Shown in pieces: positions 1-7,188 of a stretch of DNA of 36,285 nt. The first letter of the stretch is position 1. Each line of letters starts with the position of its first letter. The notes under the pieces are model-generated. The model saw only the letters and a program-made list of their open reading frames with translations, was not told the origin of the DNA and searched no databases. The DNA is from CAZKUN01 sp964555935 (GTDB lineage Bacteria; Armatimonadota; Zipacnadia; Zipacnadales; VGFC01): NCBI GenBank assembly GCA_964555935.1, contig CAZKUN010000073.1:1-36285 (forward strand), written 5' to 3'. Both the position numbers and the translations under genes were made by a program.

Positions 1-1004
1 CATGGGCCGGGACAGCGGGCTACACCGGCGACGGCGTCGAGCCATTCGGGGGCGACGGGACGACCGCCGCAACGACTTTCACGTACAAGGTCAAGTACAC
101 GGACGTGAACGGCGATGCGCCGATCAAGCGATTCTGCCGGATCAGCCGTCTCGACTGCGATGGCAAGTGGAAGGTCCATAAGAACATCAAGCTGCAGCCC
201 GAAGCCGGCGGATCATACACCACCGGCAAGATCTACGCGGGCGGCACGACCCTCCCCAACGAGGTCTGGAAGTACAAGTTCGTCTTCGCCGACGGCGATG
301 GGAACGCGACGGGCCCGCCGACGAGGAACTCGCAAGGCCCGAGGATCAACGGCCCACCGCAGCTCTGCTGGTCCGGAGCGACGGGCTACGGTGGCGTTGA
401 TGGCGTCAACCCGAACTCCGGCCCTCCGGGGACACCGTTCCGCTTCCGAGTGGTCTACAGAGATAGCTTTGGGGCCTCCCCTCCTAGCACGTTCAATGTC
501 GAGATCAGGCGCGACGGCAAGATCGTCGAGACCCGCGCCATGAACCGCAAGGGTGGCGACGACCGCCTCGGCCGCGTGTACGCGCGCAAGATCCGGCTCA
601 AGCGCCCGCTGACCAACTACCAGTATCGCTTTGTGTTCGCCGACGTGGGCGGACCGGCCACGGGCGATCCCACCGCGTGGACGTCCGGCCTGGACACCAC
701 GGCCAGCGATGGAGTTCTCGCGCTGACTGGAGTCTCCGCGGCCCAGACGAGTGTCGGCGCGCAACTCAACTTCACTCTCTCCAGCGCGGCGGACGTGACG
801 GCTACCGTGATTAACGTTGCGGGCCGCCCCGTTCGGACGATCATCACCGACTCCCCCATGGATCAGGGCATCAACACGCTGCTCTGGGATCGACGCGATG
901 AAAACGGCCTCAACGTGCCGTCCGGACTCTACATGATCCGAGTCGACGCGAGAGACCCCGGAGGCGCCCAGACCTCAGGCATGGCCACCGTGCCCTTGCG
1001 GTGA
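1..1004 (+). CDS. Secreted repeat protein with C-terminal FlgD-Ig-like domain (5' partial)
   Basis: The reading frame is open from the left edge (first full codon at base 3), so the N-terminus lies outside the window; a GTG at 105 is only an internal candidate start. About 334 residues are visible. Two tandem modules of roughly 115-120 residues share the pattern W-x-G-x-x-GY-x-x-DGV-x-P, then F-x-x-x-V-x-Y-x-D, then Y-x-F-x-FAD-x-x-G-x-ATG-x-PT (FVFADGDGNATG in one copy, FVFADVGGPATG in the next). The last ~85 residues resemble a FlgD Ig-like or secretion-sorting domain: an N-terminal beta strand, then LLWDRRDENGLNVPSGLY, then a closing strand. Such domains usually end large exported or surface-attached proteins. 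A strong terminator follows. I do not recognise a specific function; a structural or adhesive extracellular role is inferred from the repeats. Confidence 0.8.
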   Translation, partial: WAGTAGYTGDGVEPFGGDGTTAATTFTYKVKYTDVNGDAPIKRFCRISRLDCDGKWKVHKNIKLQPEAGGSYTTGKIYAGGTTLPNEVWKYKFVFADGDGNATGPPTRNSQGPRINGPPQLCWSGATGYGGVDGVNPNSGPPGTPFRFRVVYRDSFGASPPSTFNVEIRRDGKIVETRAMNRKGGDDRLGRVYARKIRLKRPLTNYQYRFVFADVGGPATGDPTAWTSGLDTTASDGVLALTGVSAAQTSVGAQLNFTLSSAADVTATVINVAGRPVRTIITDSPMDQGINTLLWDRRDENGLNVPSGLYMIRVDARDPGGAQTSGMATVPLR

Positions 1005-1029
1005 CCGCCTAGACAGCGCCGAGCAACGA

Positions 1030-1066
1030 CAAAAGCCCCGCCGCGATCGCGGCGGGGCTTTCTGTT
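1030..1066 (+). terminator. Rho-independent terminator
   Basis: Bases 1032-1061 form a perfect 30-nt palindrome (AAAGCCCCGCCGCGA and its exact complement), followed by TCTGTTT. It lies 28 nt after the stop codon of the repeat protein and ahead of the DUF1080 gene, so it ends the upstream transcript. Confidence 0.85.
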
Positions 1067-1214
1067 TGCCTGGCGGAGGTCGGGGAACGCGGCAAGCTCC
1101 GGCGAGGTTTGGCATAGTGCGACCCGGTCGGACAGGTCAAGCCACGACCCCGGTGGAATGTGCAAGGGCCGTTTCCGCTTGATGCAAGAGACCATCGATT
1201 TGCGAGGCTATCGA

Positions 1215-2735
1215 ATGAGACGACACATCAGCGCAACCATGTTGCTGGCACTTCTCGTCGTCGCTCCCCTGGCAGGCGCGCAAGACGCCGTCGATCCGTT
1301 CATGGGCGATTGGGAAGGGACGCTGACGTCCGCCGACGGCGCCGAGGCGCCGATCGTGGCGCAAGTGATCTCATACGAGGACAGCACCTACCAGGCGAAT
1401 CTCTTCGATGAGTTCGACAAGAGAATCGACGCCATCGCCGTGCTCCAGGGCAAGGGCGAGGGCGAGGAAGTGAAGTTCGGTGACGCGGCGGTCATTGGCG
1501 ACGGCGAGTTCGTCGGCGAACTCGAGGGCGACCGCGCCGGCTCTTTCACGATGACCCACGTTGTCCGCCTCTCCCCCACGCTGGGGCTCGAGCCTCCAGA
1601 GGGCGCTGTCGTGCTGATGGATGGCACGAACACAGACGAGTGGCACGGAGGAGGGGGAGGCGATCCGTTCGTCATCGACCTGGCGAAGGAACTGGGCGCG
1701 GCGAGTAACTGCGCGGTCTACATGCGGACGCAGGTGGACGTGCCCGAGGCTCAGCCCGCGCAACTGTTGATCGGCAGCGATGACGGCGTGAAGGCATGGG
1801 TCAACGGCGAGTTGGTCCATGGCAACAACGTGTCCCGCGCCGTGAATGCGTTCGACGACAGCGTCGAGATCAGCCTCGCCGAGGGCGCGAACGAGTTGCT
1901 GCTCAAGATCGTGCAGGGCGGCGGCGGCTATGGTGGATGCGCCAGGATCTCACCCCTCGATGGCGGTTTCATCGAAGGCATCACGTTCGACCCCGCGCCG
2001 GAGATTCCCGAGGGAACCGACGCGAGTGCCTACAATGGCGGGAACGCAGGGACGGTCATCGCGTGGGAGGTCGCCGGTCCGTACGCCATCGAGGGCACAG
2101 ATGGGCCGGATCTGTTCGATGAGGAATTCGCGCCCGAAACCGACCCGGACGACGCGGCGATCGAATGGAAGACGATCAATGAGACGCCGACTCCCAAGCG
2201 CTCCTGGACGCTGGTTGAGGACGACGCCACGGAGGTCACGCCGGGATCGGGCTCGATCACCACGGCGCGCGAGTTCGGCGATGCTAAGATCCACATGGAA
2301 TTCCGCACGCCACACGAGCCCGAGCGCCGAGGTCAGGGCCGAGGCAACAGCGGCGTCTACGTCCACTACCGCTATGAGGTCCAGGTCCTCGACAGCTACG
2401 GCCTGGAGGGCGCGGACAACGAGTGCGGGGGCATGTACAAGGTCGCGGTGCCGCTGGTGAACATGTGCGCGCCGCCGCTGCAATGGCAGACGTATGACAT
2501 CGTCTACCGCGCCGCGCGGTATGGCGAGAACGGCGAACGGATCGAGAACGGGCGCATCACCGTCCAGCACAACGGGGTGACGATCCACGATGACGTTGAG
2601 CTGACTGTCGACTCCACCGCCGGAGGTCGCAGCGGCCCAAGCGGACCGGGCATTCAGAAGGGCGGCCTTCTCCTGCAGGATCACGGCAACCGAGTCCGTT
2701 ACCGCAACATCTGGGTTCAGGAGACTGAGGATTAG
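1215..2735 (+). CDS. Exported DUF1080 (3-keto-disaccharide hydrolase family) protein
   Basis: The protein has 506 residues. The ATG at 1215 is preferred over an in-frame ATG at 1158 because GAGG lies 7 nt upstream and the protein then begins with a clean signal peptide (MRRHISATMLLALLVVAPLA, cleavage near AGAQ). An N-terminal beta-rich region of ~130 residues is followed by a glycine-rich middle region and, over about the last 180 residues, a typical DUF1080 beta-sandwich: WTLVEDDATEV, EFGDAKIHMEFRTP, GRGNSGVYVHYRYEVQVLDS, GGLLLQDHGNRVRYRNIWV. DUF1080 proteins are concanavalin-like folds linked to carbohydrate binding or hydrolysis and are abundant in planctomycetes and relatives. The middle stretch GSDDGVKAWVNGELVHG looks like a separate ligand-binding sandwich domain. 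The substrate cannot be told from sequence. It appears monocistronic. Confidence 0.85.
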   Translation: MRRHISATMLLALLVVAPLAGAQDAVDPFMGDWEGTLTSADGAEAPIVAQVISYEDSTYQANLFDEFDKRIDAIAVLQGKGEGEEVKFGDAAVIGDGEFVGELEGDRAGSFTMTHVVRLSPTLGLEPPEGAVVLMDGTNTDEWHGGGGGDPFVIDLAKELGAASNCAVYMRTQVDVPEAQPAQLLIGSDDGVKAWVNGELVHGNNVSRAVNAFDDSVEISLAEGANELLLKIVQGGGGYGGCARISPLDGGFIEGITFDPAPEIPEGTDASAYNGGNAGTVIAWEVAGPYAIEGTDGPDLFDEEFAPETDPDDAAIEWKTINETPTPKRSWTLVEDDATEVTPGSGSITTAREFGDAKIHMEFRTPHEPERRGQGRGNSGVYVHYRYEVQVLDSYGLEGADNECGGMYKVAVPLVNMCAPPLQWQTYDIVYRAARYGENGERIENGRITVQHNGVTIHDDVELTVDSTAGGRSGPSGPGIQKGGLLLQDHGNRVRYRNIWVQETED

Positions 2736-2804
2736 ACGAGCCCGACCGCGGACACGCACAATGGAGCTAGTGCTCGCGAGAGTTGTTTCGCGTACTCTGA
2801 CGCA

Positions 2805-2838
2805 CCGTGCCGGCGGGTCAGGAGACCCGCCGGCACGG
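2805..2838. repeat. Perfect 15-bp inverted repeat between convergent genes
   Basis: CCGTGCCGGCGGGTC (2805-2819) and its exact reverse complement (2824-2838) flank a four-base AGGA loop. It sits between the convergent DUF1080 and response-regulator genes. There is no T tract on either side, so it may act as a bidirectional transcript end or be an interspersed palindromic repeat. Confidence 0.7.
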
Positions 2839-2941
2839 GAAGGTCACGGCGGAATGCGAACGCGAACTGACTCTGGCGAGCACTGGGGGACACGCTGGGC
2901 ATCTGCCTTGGGAGCTTCAGCCGACTCATGCTGCGGTGGAA

Positions 2942-3562
2942 TTACGTATCGCTCATCCGCCGCTCGTCTTCCTCGAGCCCAGGCTTCACAACGGTCTCGA
3001 AGCAATCGGGACAGATACCATGGGAGAATCCGGAGCCGGTTTGCTCGCGGATGTAGACCTCGATCTCCTGCCAGTAGTCATTATCGTTGCGGATCTTCTT
3101 GCAGTACATGCAGATCGGCAGAAGCTCTTTCAGTCGTTTGATGGTGCTTAGCGATTCCTCGAGTTCGGCGACGCGCTCAGACAGCGTCCGCTCCAGCCCG
3201 ATGACGCGGTCGGCCGCCGTGAGTCTCGCTTTCAGCTCCGCGCGGGCAAACGGCTTCGTGACGTAATCGTCAGCCCCGGCGTCCATCGCCTGGGCGATGC
3301 TGTCGGTCTCGCCCAAGGCGGTCAGCATGAGAATGTAGATGTAACGACCCCAATCTCGCGACCGGATCTGGCGGGTCAATTCCAGCCCGTCCATCTCCGG
3401 CATCATCCAGTCGGCTATCAGCAAACTGGGCCCGTCCGCATCCAGGGCCGCCAGCGCTTCGGCGCCGTTTTCCGTGGCGACTACCTCGTGTCCCCAGCCC
3501 TCGAGCGTTCGCTCCAGCAACAGCCGGGCCGAGTCGGTATCTTCCGCGATAAGTATCCTCAT
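2942..3562 (-). CDS. Response regulator with C-terminal CxxC...CxxC zinc-type tail
   Basis: The protein has 206 residues. The ATG at 3562 is chosen because GGAAGG lies 6 nt upstream and the protein then begins MRILIAED. An alternative ATG at 3601 overlaps the kinase stop codon (TGATG). Residues 1-115 are a receiver domain with acidic pair E7/D8, phospho-acceptor D51 (LLIADWMMPEMDG), T81 and K103 (VTKPF). A coiled stretch (~118-145, ERTLSERVAELEESLSTIKR) leads to a module with CMYC at 151-154 and CPDC at 184-187, around KKIRNDNDYWQEIEVYI. This module is known from many environmental response regulators and sensor proteins and probably binds a metal; its biochemical role is not established. There is no DNA-binding or enzymatic output domain. 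The gene follows the hybrid kinase directly, which is its probable partner. Confidence 0.9.
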   Translation of the reverse strand: MRILIAEDTDSARLLLERTLEGWGHEVVATENGAEALAALDADGPSLLIADWMMPEMDGLELTRQIRSRDWGRYIYILMLTALGETDSIAQAMDAGADDYVTKPFARAELKARLTAADRVIGLERTLSERVAELEESLSTIKRLKELLPICMYCKKIRNDNDYWQEIEVYIREQTGSGFSHGICPDCFETVVKPGLEEDERRMSDT

Positions 3563-3600
3563 ACGTGACCTTCCAATCTGCCCACCGAGGGCGCGGGCCA

Positions 3601-6408
3601 TCAGTCGATGGGAGGTAGCGCGGCTCGGTACTCTTCCAGACGTCGGACCTCGTATTCCAGACGCACGAGGAGTCGGGCCACGTCGCTCAGCCGGTCCCCC
3701 CGTGCCGCGCGTTCAACCTGCGATGCCGCCAGCGAGAGGGGAGTCGCAGCAACGTTGGCGGCGGCGCCTTTCAGCGAGCTGGCAACTTCGGCCAACTGGT
3801 GCAACGCGCCAACATCCTCCGCGCTTCTAAGGGCGACGAGGGCCTCAGCCGCTTCGGTCGTCACCATTCCCAGCACCTCTCGAAACAGGTCCTCGTCTCC
3901 ACCGGTCTGCTCGCGAGCCGCGTTCACATCGATAGGGCGACCGCGCCCGTCACGTTCGGCGAGTTCGTGCGCGTCGGTCGCCGCGCCCGCGTGCAGATCG
4001 ATCGCGGCAAGCAGTTCTTCGCGCTCGATCGGCTTGGACACGTGGTCGTTCATCCCCGCATCGAGGCAACGCTGCCGATCTTCCTCCATGGCCCTGGCCG
4101 TCAGAGCGATGATTGGGATGTCGTGGTCTCGAACCGATGACTCTGGGTCCCGTATCACCGCCGTGGCCTCGAGGCCGTCCATCGCCGGCATCTGAAGATC
4201 CATCAGCACGAGGTCGAAGTCCTGCTCCGCCAGGGCGGCGACCGCTTCTTGTCCATTGCCAACCATCGCCGCGTCGCAGCCGAGCTTAAGGAGGATACCC
4301 CTCATCAGCGCCTGATTCACGGCGTTGTCCTCGGCGACCAAGATCCGACGCCGTCCGCTCGCTTCTCGAAGCGCGTGTCGCGTCAGGACCGGCGCCGAGC
4401 TCTCGGCCTGCGGCTCCCGGATCAGATTCGCGAGCGCGGCGCGCAAGCTGGCTTGGCCGACGGGCTTCGTAAGGAACGCGGAGATGCCCAGCTCATCGCA
4501 CCGCTCGACGTCGCCACGCATCCCTCCGGAGGACAGCATCATAATCGTTGGGGCGGCGAGTTCCGGCCGCTCCTTGAGCCGCTCCACGAGGGAGAAGCCG
4601 TCCATCTCGGGCATCATTGCGTCGAGCAGCATCAGCCGGAAGGTCTTCCCCGCCTCCGTCGCCTGCTCGAGTGCCGCCAGAGCCTCGCGACCGCCCTCGA
4701 CCACGGTCGCTTCGACCTGCCAAGACCGCAACGTCTCCTCCAGAATCCGGCGGTTCGTTGCGTTGTCATCCACGACCAGTACCCTCAGACCGGCCAAGTC
4801 GGCGAGCGCGGCATCTCCCGTCACCGCCTCAGCCGGCGCGATCCCGAATTGCGCGGCGAAGCTGAACGCGCTGCCCTTGTCGATCTCGCTGCTGACCTCG
4901 ACTGAGCCGCCCATCAGGTCTACGATGCGCGAGGATATCGCCAGGCCGAGGCCCGTCCCGCCGTAATGTCGCGTCGTCGAGGCATCGGCTTGCTCGAACG
5001 CCTCGAAGATGCGCTCCCGGGTCGCCTCGGGGATGCCTACGCCCGTGTCGGCAACGGCGAAGTGAATGCGAGCATAGTCCTCCCGCTCCTCGTCAACGGA
5101 GACACGAACGGAGACCTCGCCTTCATGAGTGAACTTGATCGCATTACCCACCAGGTTCACCAGAACCTGGCGAAGCCGGCCGGGATCGCCGACCAACGAG
5201 TCCGGCGCGTCGAGCGAGATGTCGCAGAGAAGCTCAAGCCCCTTCTCGTGCGCCTGCAGCGCCAGCGTCTTCATCGTGTCGCCGACGCAATCTCGCAGGC
5301 TGAAGCGGATCGGATGCAACTCCAGCTTGCCGGCTTCGATTTTCGAGAAGTCGAGGATGTCGTTGATGACGTGCAGCAGTCCGTCGGCTGACTGCTGGAC
5401 CAGACCGAGATACTCCCGCTGCTCGGGCGTGACTCTGGTTTCGAGAGCCAGCTCGGTCATCCCGATGATGCCATTCATCGGCGTTCGAATCTCGTGGCTC
5501 ATGTTCGCGAGGAACTCGCTCTTCGCGCGACTGGCGCTCTCGGCCACGTCTCGCGCGGCGCGCAACTCGACGGCATTAGCCTCCAGCTCCTCGGCCTGAA
5601 GCCGCAGTTGCTCCGCGCGCTGGGCGCGTTCGTCGTCCATCCGGACCAGGCGGCGGCCGCCCAAACCGAGGCCGAGCAGGCCAAGCAGACAGAGCGCGAT
5701 GTGGCTGACTGCCAGCGAGACCACGCGCGGGTCGGTGATGGCCCACAGCGGCGCTAGCGGCACCGAAACGCTGATCCCGCCGCGGATGTCGCCAAGCTTG
5801 TAGCCCTGGTCGGCGTGACAGCGCAGGCACGCCTCCTTCGTCACCAGCGGACGCATCAGCCGCATGTGCTCCGCGCCAACGATCGTCTCGACCGAACTGA
5901 CCTCGGCCTCCCCGCCCTCAAACGATTGCAGCGCGGCCGTTTCCCACGCGTCGGGCGTGTTGTCGGGGTTGATCGGCGTCAGGCTGGTGATGTGCGCGCG
6001 AACGCCGAACTGTCGTTCCGCAAGCTCGTGGACCTCGCGCGTCATGTAGGCGGGGTTGACGAGCGTGAGCTGACGCCCGGACGGGGTCTCAATGTCGCGT
6101 TCGGGCACGTGGGAGAGGTGGGGGTTGGGGGGTGTCTCGTCGTCGGCCAGCGCGTAGACGCCGCCGCGCTCGGCGCTCCACTGTCGGTAGATGGTGTCTC
6201 GGGTGAACGCGGCCCGCGCTTGGATACGGGCCATGTGGAGCGTGTCGCGGCGAAGCTGCAGGCTGTTGTGGGTCAGTAGCGCTGCAAATGTAGCCACCCA
6301 TGCCACGCCTACACCGACCAGGGCGCGCCGAATTGGACTGCGCCGAGGCGCGCGGACATGAGATTCACTCGGAACCAATGCGTGCCTCCATTGGCGCGCG
6401 GGCGCCAT
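3601..6408 (-). CDS. Membrane hybrid histidine kinase: Tll0287-like haem sensor, HisKA/HATPase, two receivers, HPt-like
   Basis: The protein has 935 residues from the ATG at 6408. A TTG at 6378 with GGAGG 6 nt upstream is an equally good or better start; the frame stays open to 6606. Order: membrane segment (~28-46), periplasmic DUF3365/Tll0287-like sensor with a CLRCH haem-type motif (194-198), second membrane segment (~228-250), coiled coil, HisKA with H305 (MSHEIRTPMNGIIG), HATPase (N box ~422, DTGVGIP ~454, GGTGLGLAI ~483), receiver 1 (D547/D548, D596, K648), receiver 2 (E693/D694, D737, K792) and a C-terminal HPt-like helical bundle. The HPt site reads ASSLKGAAANV, with Ser where the family has the phospho-accepting His. 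The likely role is redox, NO or haem-dependent signalling to the adjacent response regulator. The stop codon overlaps the possible upstream ATG of that gene. Confidence 0.9.
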   Translation of the reverse strand: MAPARQWRHALVPSESHVRAPRRSPIRRALVGVGVAWVATFAALLTHNSLQLRRDTLHMARIQARAAFTRDTIYRQWSAERGGVYALADDETPPNPHLSHVPERDIETPSGRQLTLVNPAYMTREVHELAERQFGVRAHITSLTPINPDNTPDAWETAALQSFEGGEAEVSSVETIVGAEHMRLMRPLVTKEACLRCHADQGYKLGDIRGGISVSVPLAPLWAITDPRVVSLAVSHIALCLLGLLGLGLGGRRLVRMDDERAQRAEQLRLQAEELEANAVELRAARDVAESASRAKSEFLANMSHEIRTPMNGIIGMTELALETRVTPEQREYLGLVQQSADGLLHVINDILDFSKIEAGKLELHPIRFSLRDCVGDTMKTLALQAHEKGLELLCDISLDAPDSLVGDPGRLRQVLVNLVGNAIKFTHEGEVSVRVSVDEEREDYARIHFAVADTGVGIPEATRERIFEAFEQADASTTRHYGGTGLGLAISSRIVDLMGGSVEVSSEIDKGSAFSFAAQFGIAPAEAVTGDAALADLAGLRVLVVDDNATNRRILEETLRSWQVEATVVEGGREALAALEQATEAGKTFRLMLLDAMMPEMDGFSLVERLKERPELAAPTIMMLSSGGMRGDVERCDELGISAFLTKPVGQASLRAALANLIREPQAESSAPVLTRHALREASGRRRILVAEDNAVNQALMRGILLKLGCDAAMVGNGQEAVAALAEQDFDLVLMDLQMPAMDGLEATAVIRDPESSVRDHDIPIIALTARAMEEDRQRCLDAGMNDHVSKPIEREELLAAIDLHAGAATDAHELAERDGRGRPIDVNAAREQTGGDEDLFREVLGMVTTEAAEALVALRSAEDVGALHQLAEVASSLKGAAANVAATPLSLAASQVERAARGDRLSDVARLLVRLEYEVRRLEEYRAALPPID

Positions 6409-6502
6409 TCCTGCGCATCCCCTGTGATGCGCGAGCGCAATAATGCAGGTTATCCCATGCGGGCGAGGGGCGCAAGCCACCCATCCCGCGACCTCGCGTC
6501 TC

Positions 6503-6557
6503 ATTACCGAAAACGCCCGGTCTGTGGAGCAGGCCTCCGATGAGACGAGACGGTAAT
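6503..6557. repeat. Inverted repeats between kinase and hicBA
   Basis: ATTACCG at 6503-6509 is matched by CGGTAAT at 6551-6557, and GTCTCAT at 6498-6504 by ATGAGAC at 6540-6546. The pairs lie in the divergent region upstream of the histidine kinase. They could be regulatory sites or chance; little more can be said. Confidence 0.35.
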
Positions 6558-6596
6558 CATCTGGGGAGGGAGCCGGCGCCCTGGGCGACATTGGCC

Positions 6597-6625
6597 TTGA
6601 CCCCATGCGGTCAAGCTCCTAGAAT
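6597..6625 (+). promoter_or_regulatory. hicBA promoter with overlapping operator dyad
   Basis: TTGACC (6597-6602) and TAGAAT (6620-6625), separated by 17 nt, form a good sigma-70-type promoter. A perfect dyad TTGACC-N6-GGTCAA (6597-6602 with 6609-6614) covers the -35 box and the spacer, as expected for an autoregulatory toxin-antitoxin operator. The hicB start codon lies 34 nt downstream of the -10 box. Confidence 0.65.
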
Positions 6626-6658
6626 GGGATGGGAGTTGACACGCAACGAGGTGACGAC

Positions 6659-6925
6659 ATGACATACACTGTGGTGCTATTGCGCGAGGAGGACGGGCGG
6701 TACTCGGTGTACGTGCCTGCCTTGAGAGGCTGCAACACGTGGGGAGAGACCCTCCCACACGCCCTCCGCATGGCCGAGGAGGCGATGCGCCTGCACGCGG
6801 AGTCGCTTCAGGTACGCGGGCAGTCACTGCCGCCCGACGTCAGCAAAGTCGAGGTTGATCTGGCAGACGCGACGGAGGCGGTCATCTACAAGATCGCCCT
6901 GACGGAGGCGGCGCAAGTTGCCTAA
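6659..6925 (+). CDS. hicB: HicB-family antitoxin (short form)
   Basis: The protein has 88 residues. The ATG at 6659 is preferred over an in-frame start at 6629 because GAGGTG precedes it by 5 nt. The sequence has the HicB partial RNase H-like fold: MTYTVVLLREEDGRYSVYVP, then ALRGCNTWGETLPHALRMAEEAM. It resembles small HicB proteins that lack the C-terminal helix-turn-helix or ribbon-helix-helix DNA-binding domain of longer members. The antitoxin gene comes first and overlaps the toxin gene by 8 nt, an arrangement that favours translational coupling. It should bind and neutralise HicA. Confidence 0.85.
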   Translation: MTYTVVLLREEDGRYSVYVPALRGCNTWGETLPHALRMAEEAMRLHAESLQVRGQSLPPDVSKVEVDLADATEAVIYKIALTEAAQVA

Positions 6926-7148
6926 GCTCCCCGCAACGTCAGGCAGACGCATTGTCAGGGCACTGGAACGCGCTGGGTTCGTGTTGGATCGTCAATCCGG
7001 CAGCCATGCCACGCTCATCGACGCAGACGCGGGCCGATCCGCAACGGTGCCGATCCACGGCGCGCGCGACGTCCCTCGCGGCACATTGCGCCGCATCATA
7101 CGCGATGCCGGGCTGACGGTCGAGGAGTTCCGGCAGCTACTGAAGTGA
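6918..7148 (+). CDS. hicA: HicA-family toxin (YcfA-like mRNA interferase)
   Basis: The protein has 76 residues from a TTG start that overlaps the hicB stop, with GGAGG about 9-10 nt upstream. It has the double-stranded-RNA-binding-like HicA fold: GRRIVRALERAGFVLDRQSG, then SHATL with the conserved catalytic His, then VPIHGARDVPRGTLRRIIRD and a final helix ending FRQLLK. HicA toxins cleave mRNA and stall growth when HicB is lost. All key family positions appear intact, so the module is likely functional. The 40 bases between this gene and the convergent membrane-protein gene show no clear terminator. Confidence 0.88.
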   Translation: MPKLPATSGRRIVRALERAGFVLDRQSGSHATLIDADAGRSATVPIHGARDVPRGTLRRIIRDAGLTVEEFRQLLK

Positions 7149-7188
7149 GCTGATTCGCCCCCGCCGTTTCCCCGTTGACACGTGGACC

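Noticed and set aside
5800..5860. c-type cytochrome gene suggested by CxxCH
   Set aside because: The motif is embedded in a Tll0287-like sensor domain of the histidine kinase, not in a stand-alone cytochrome.
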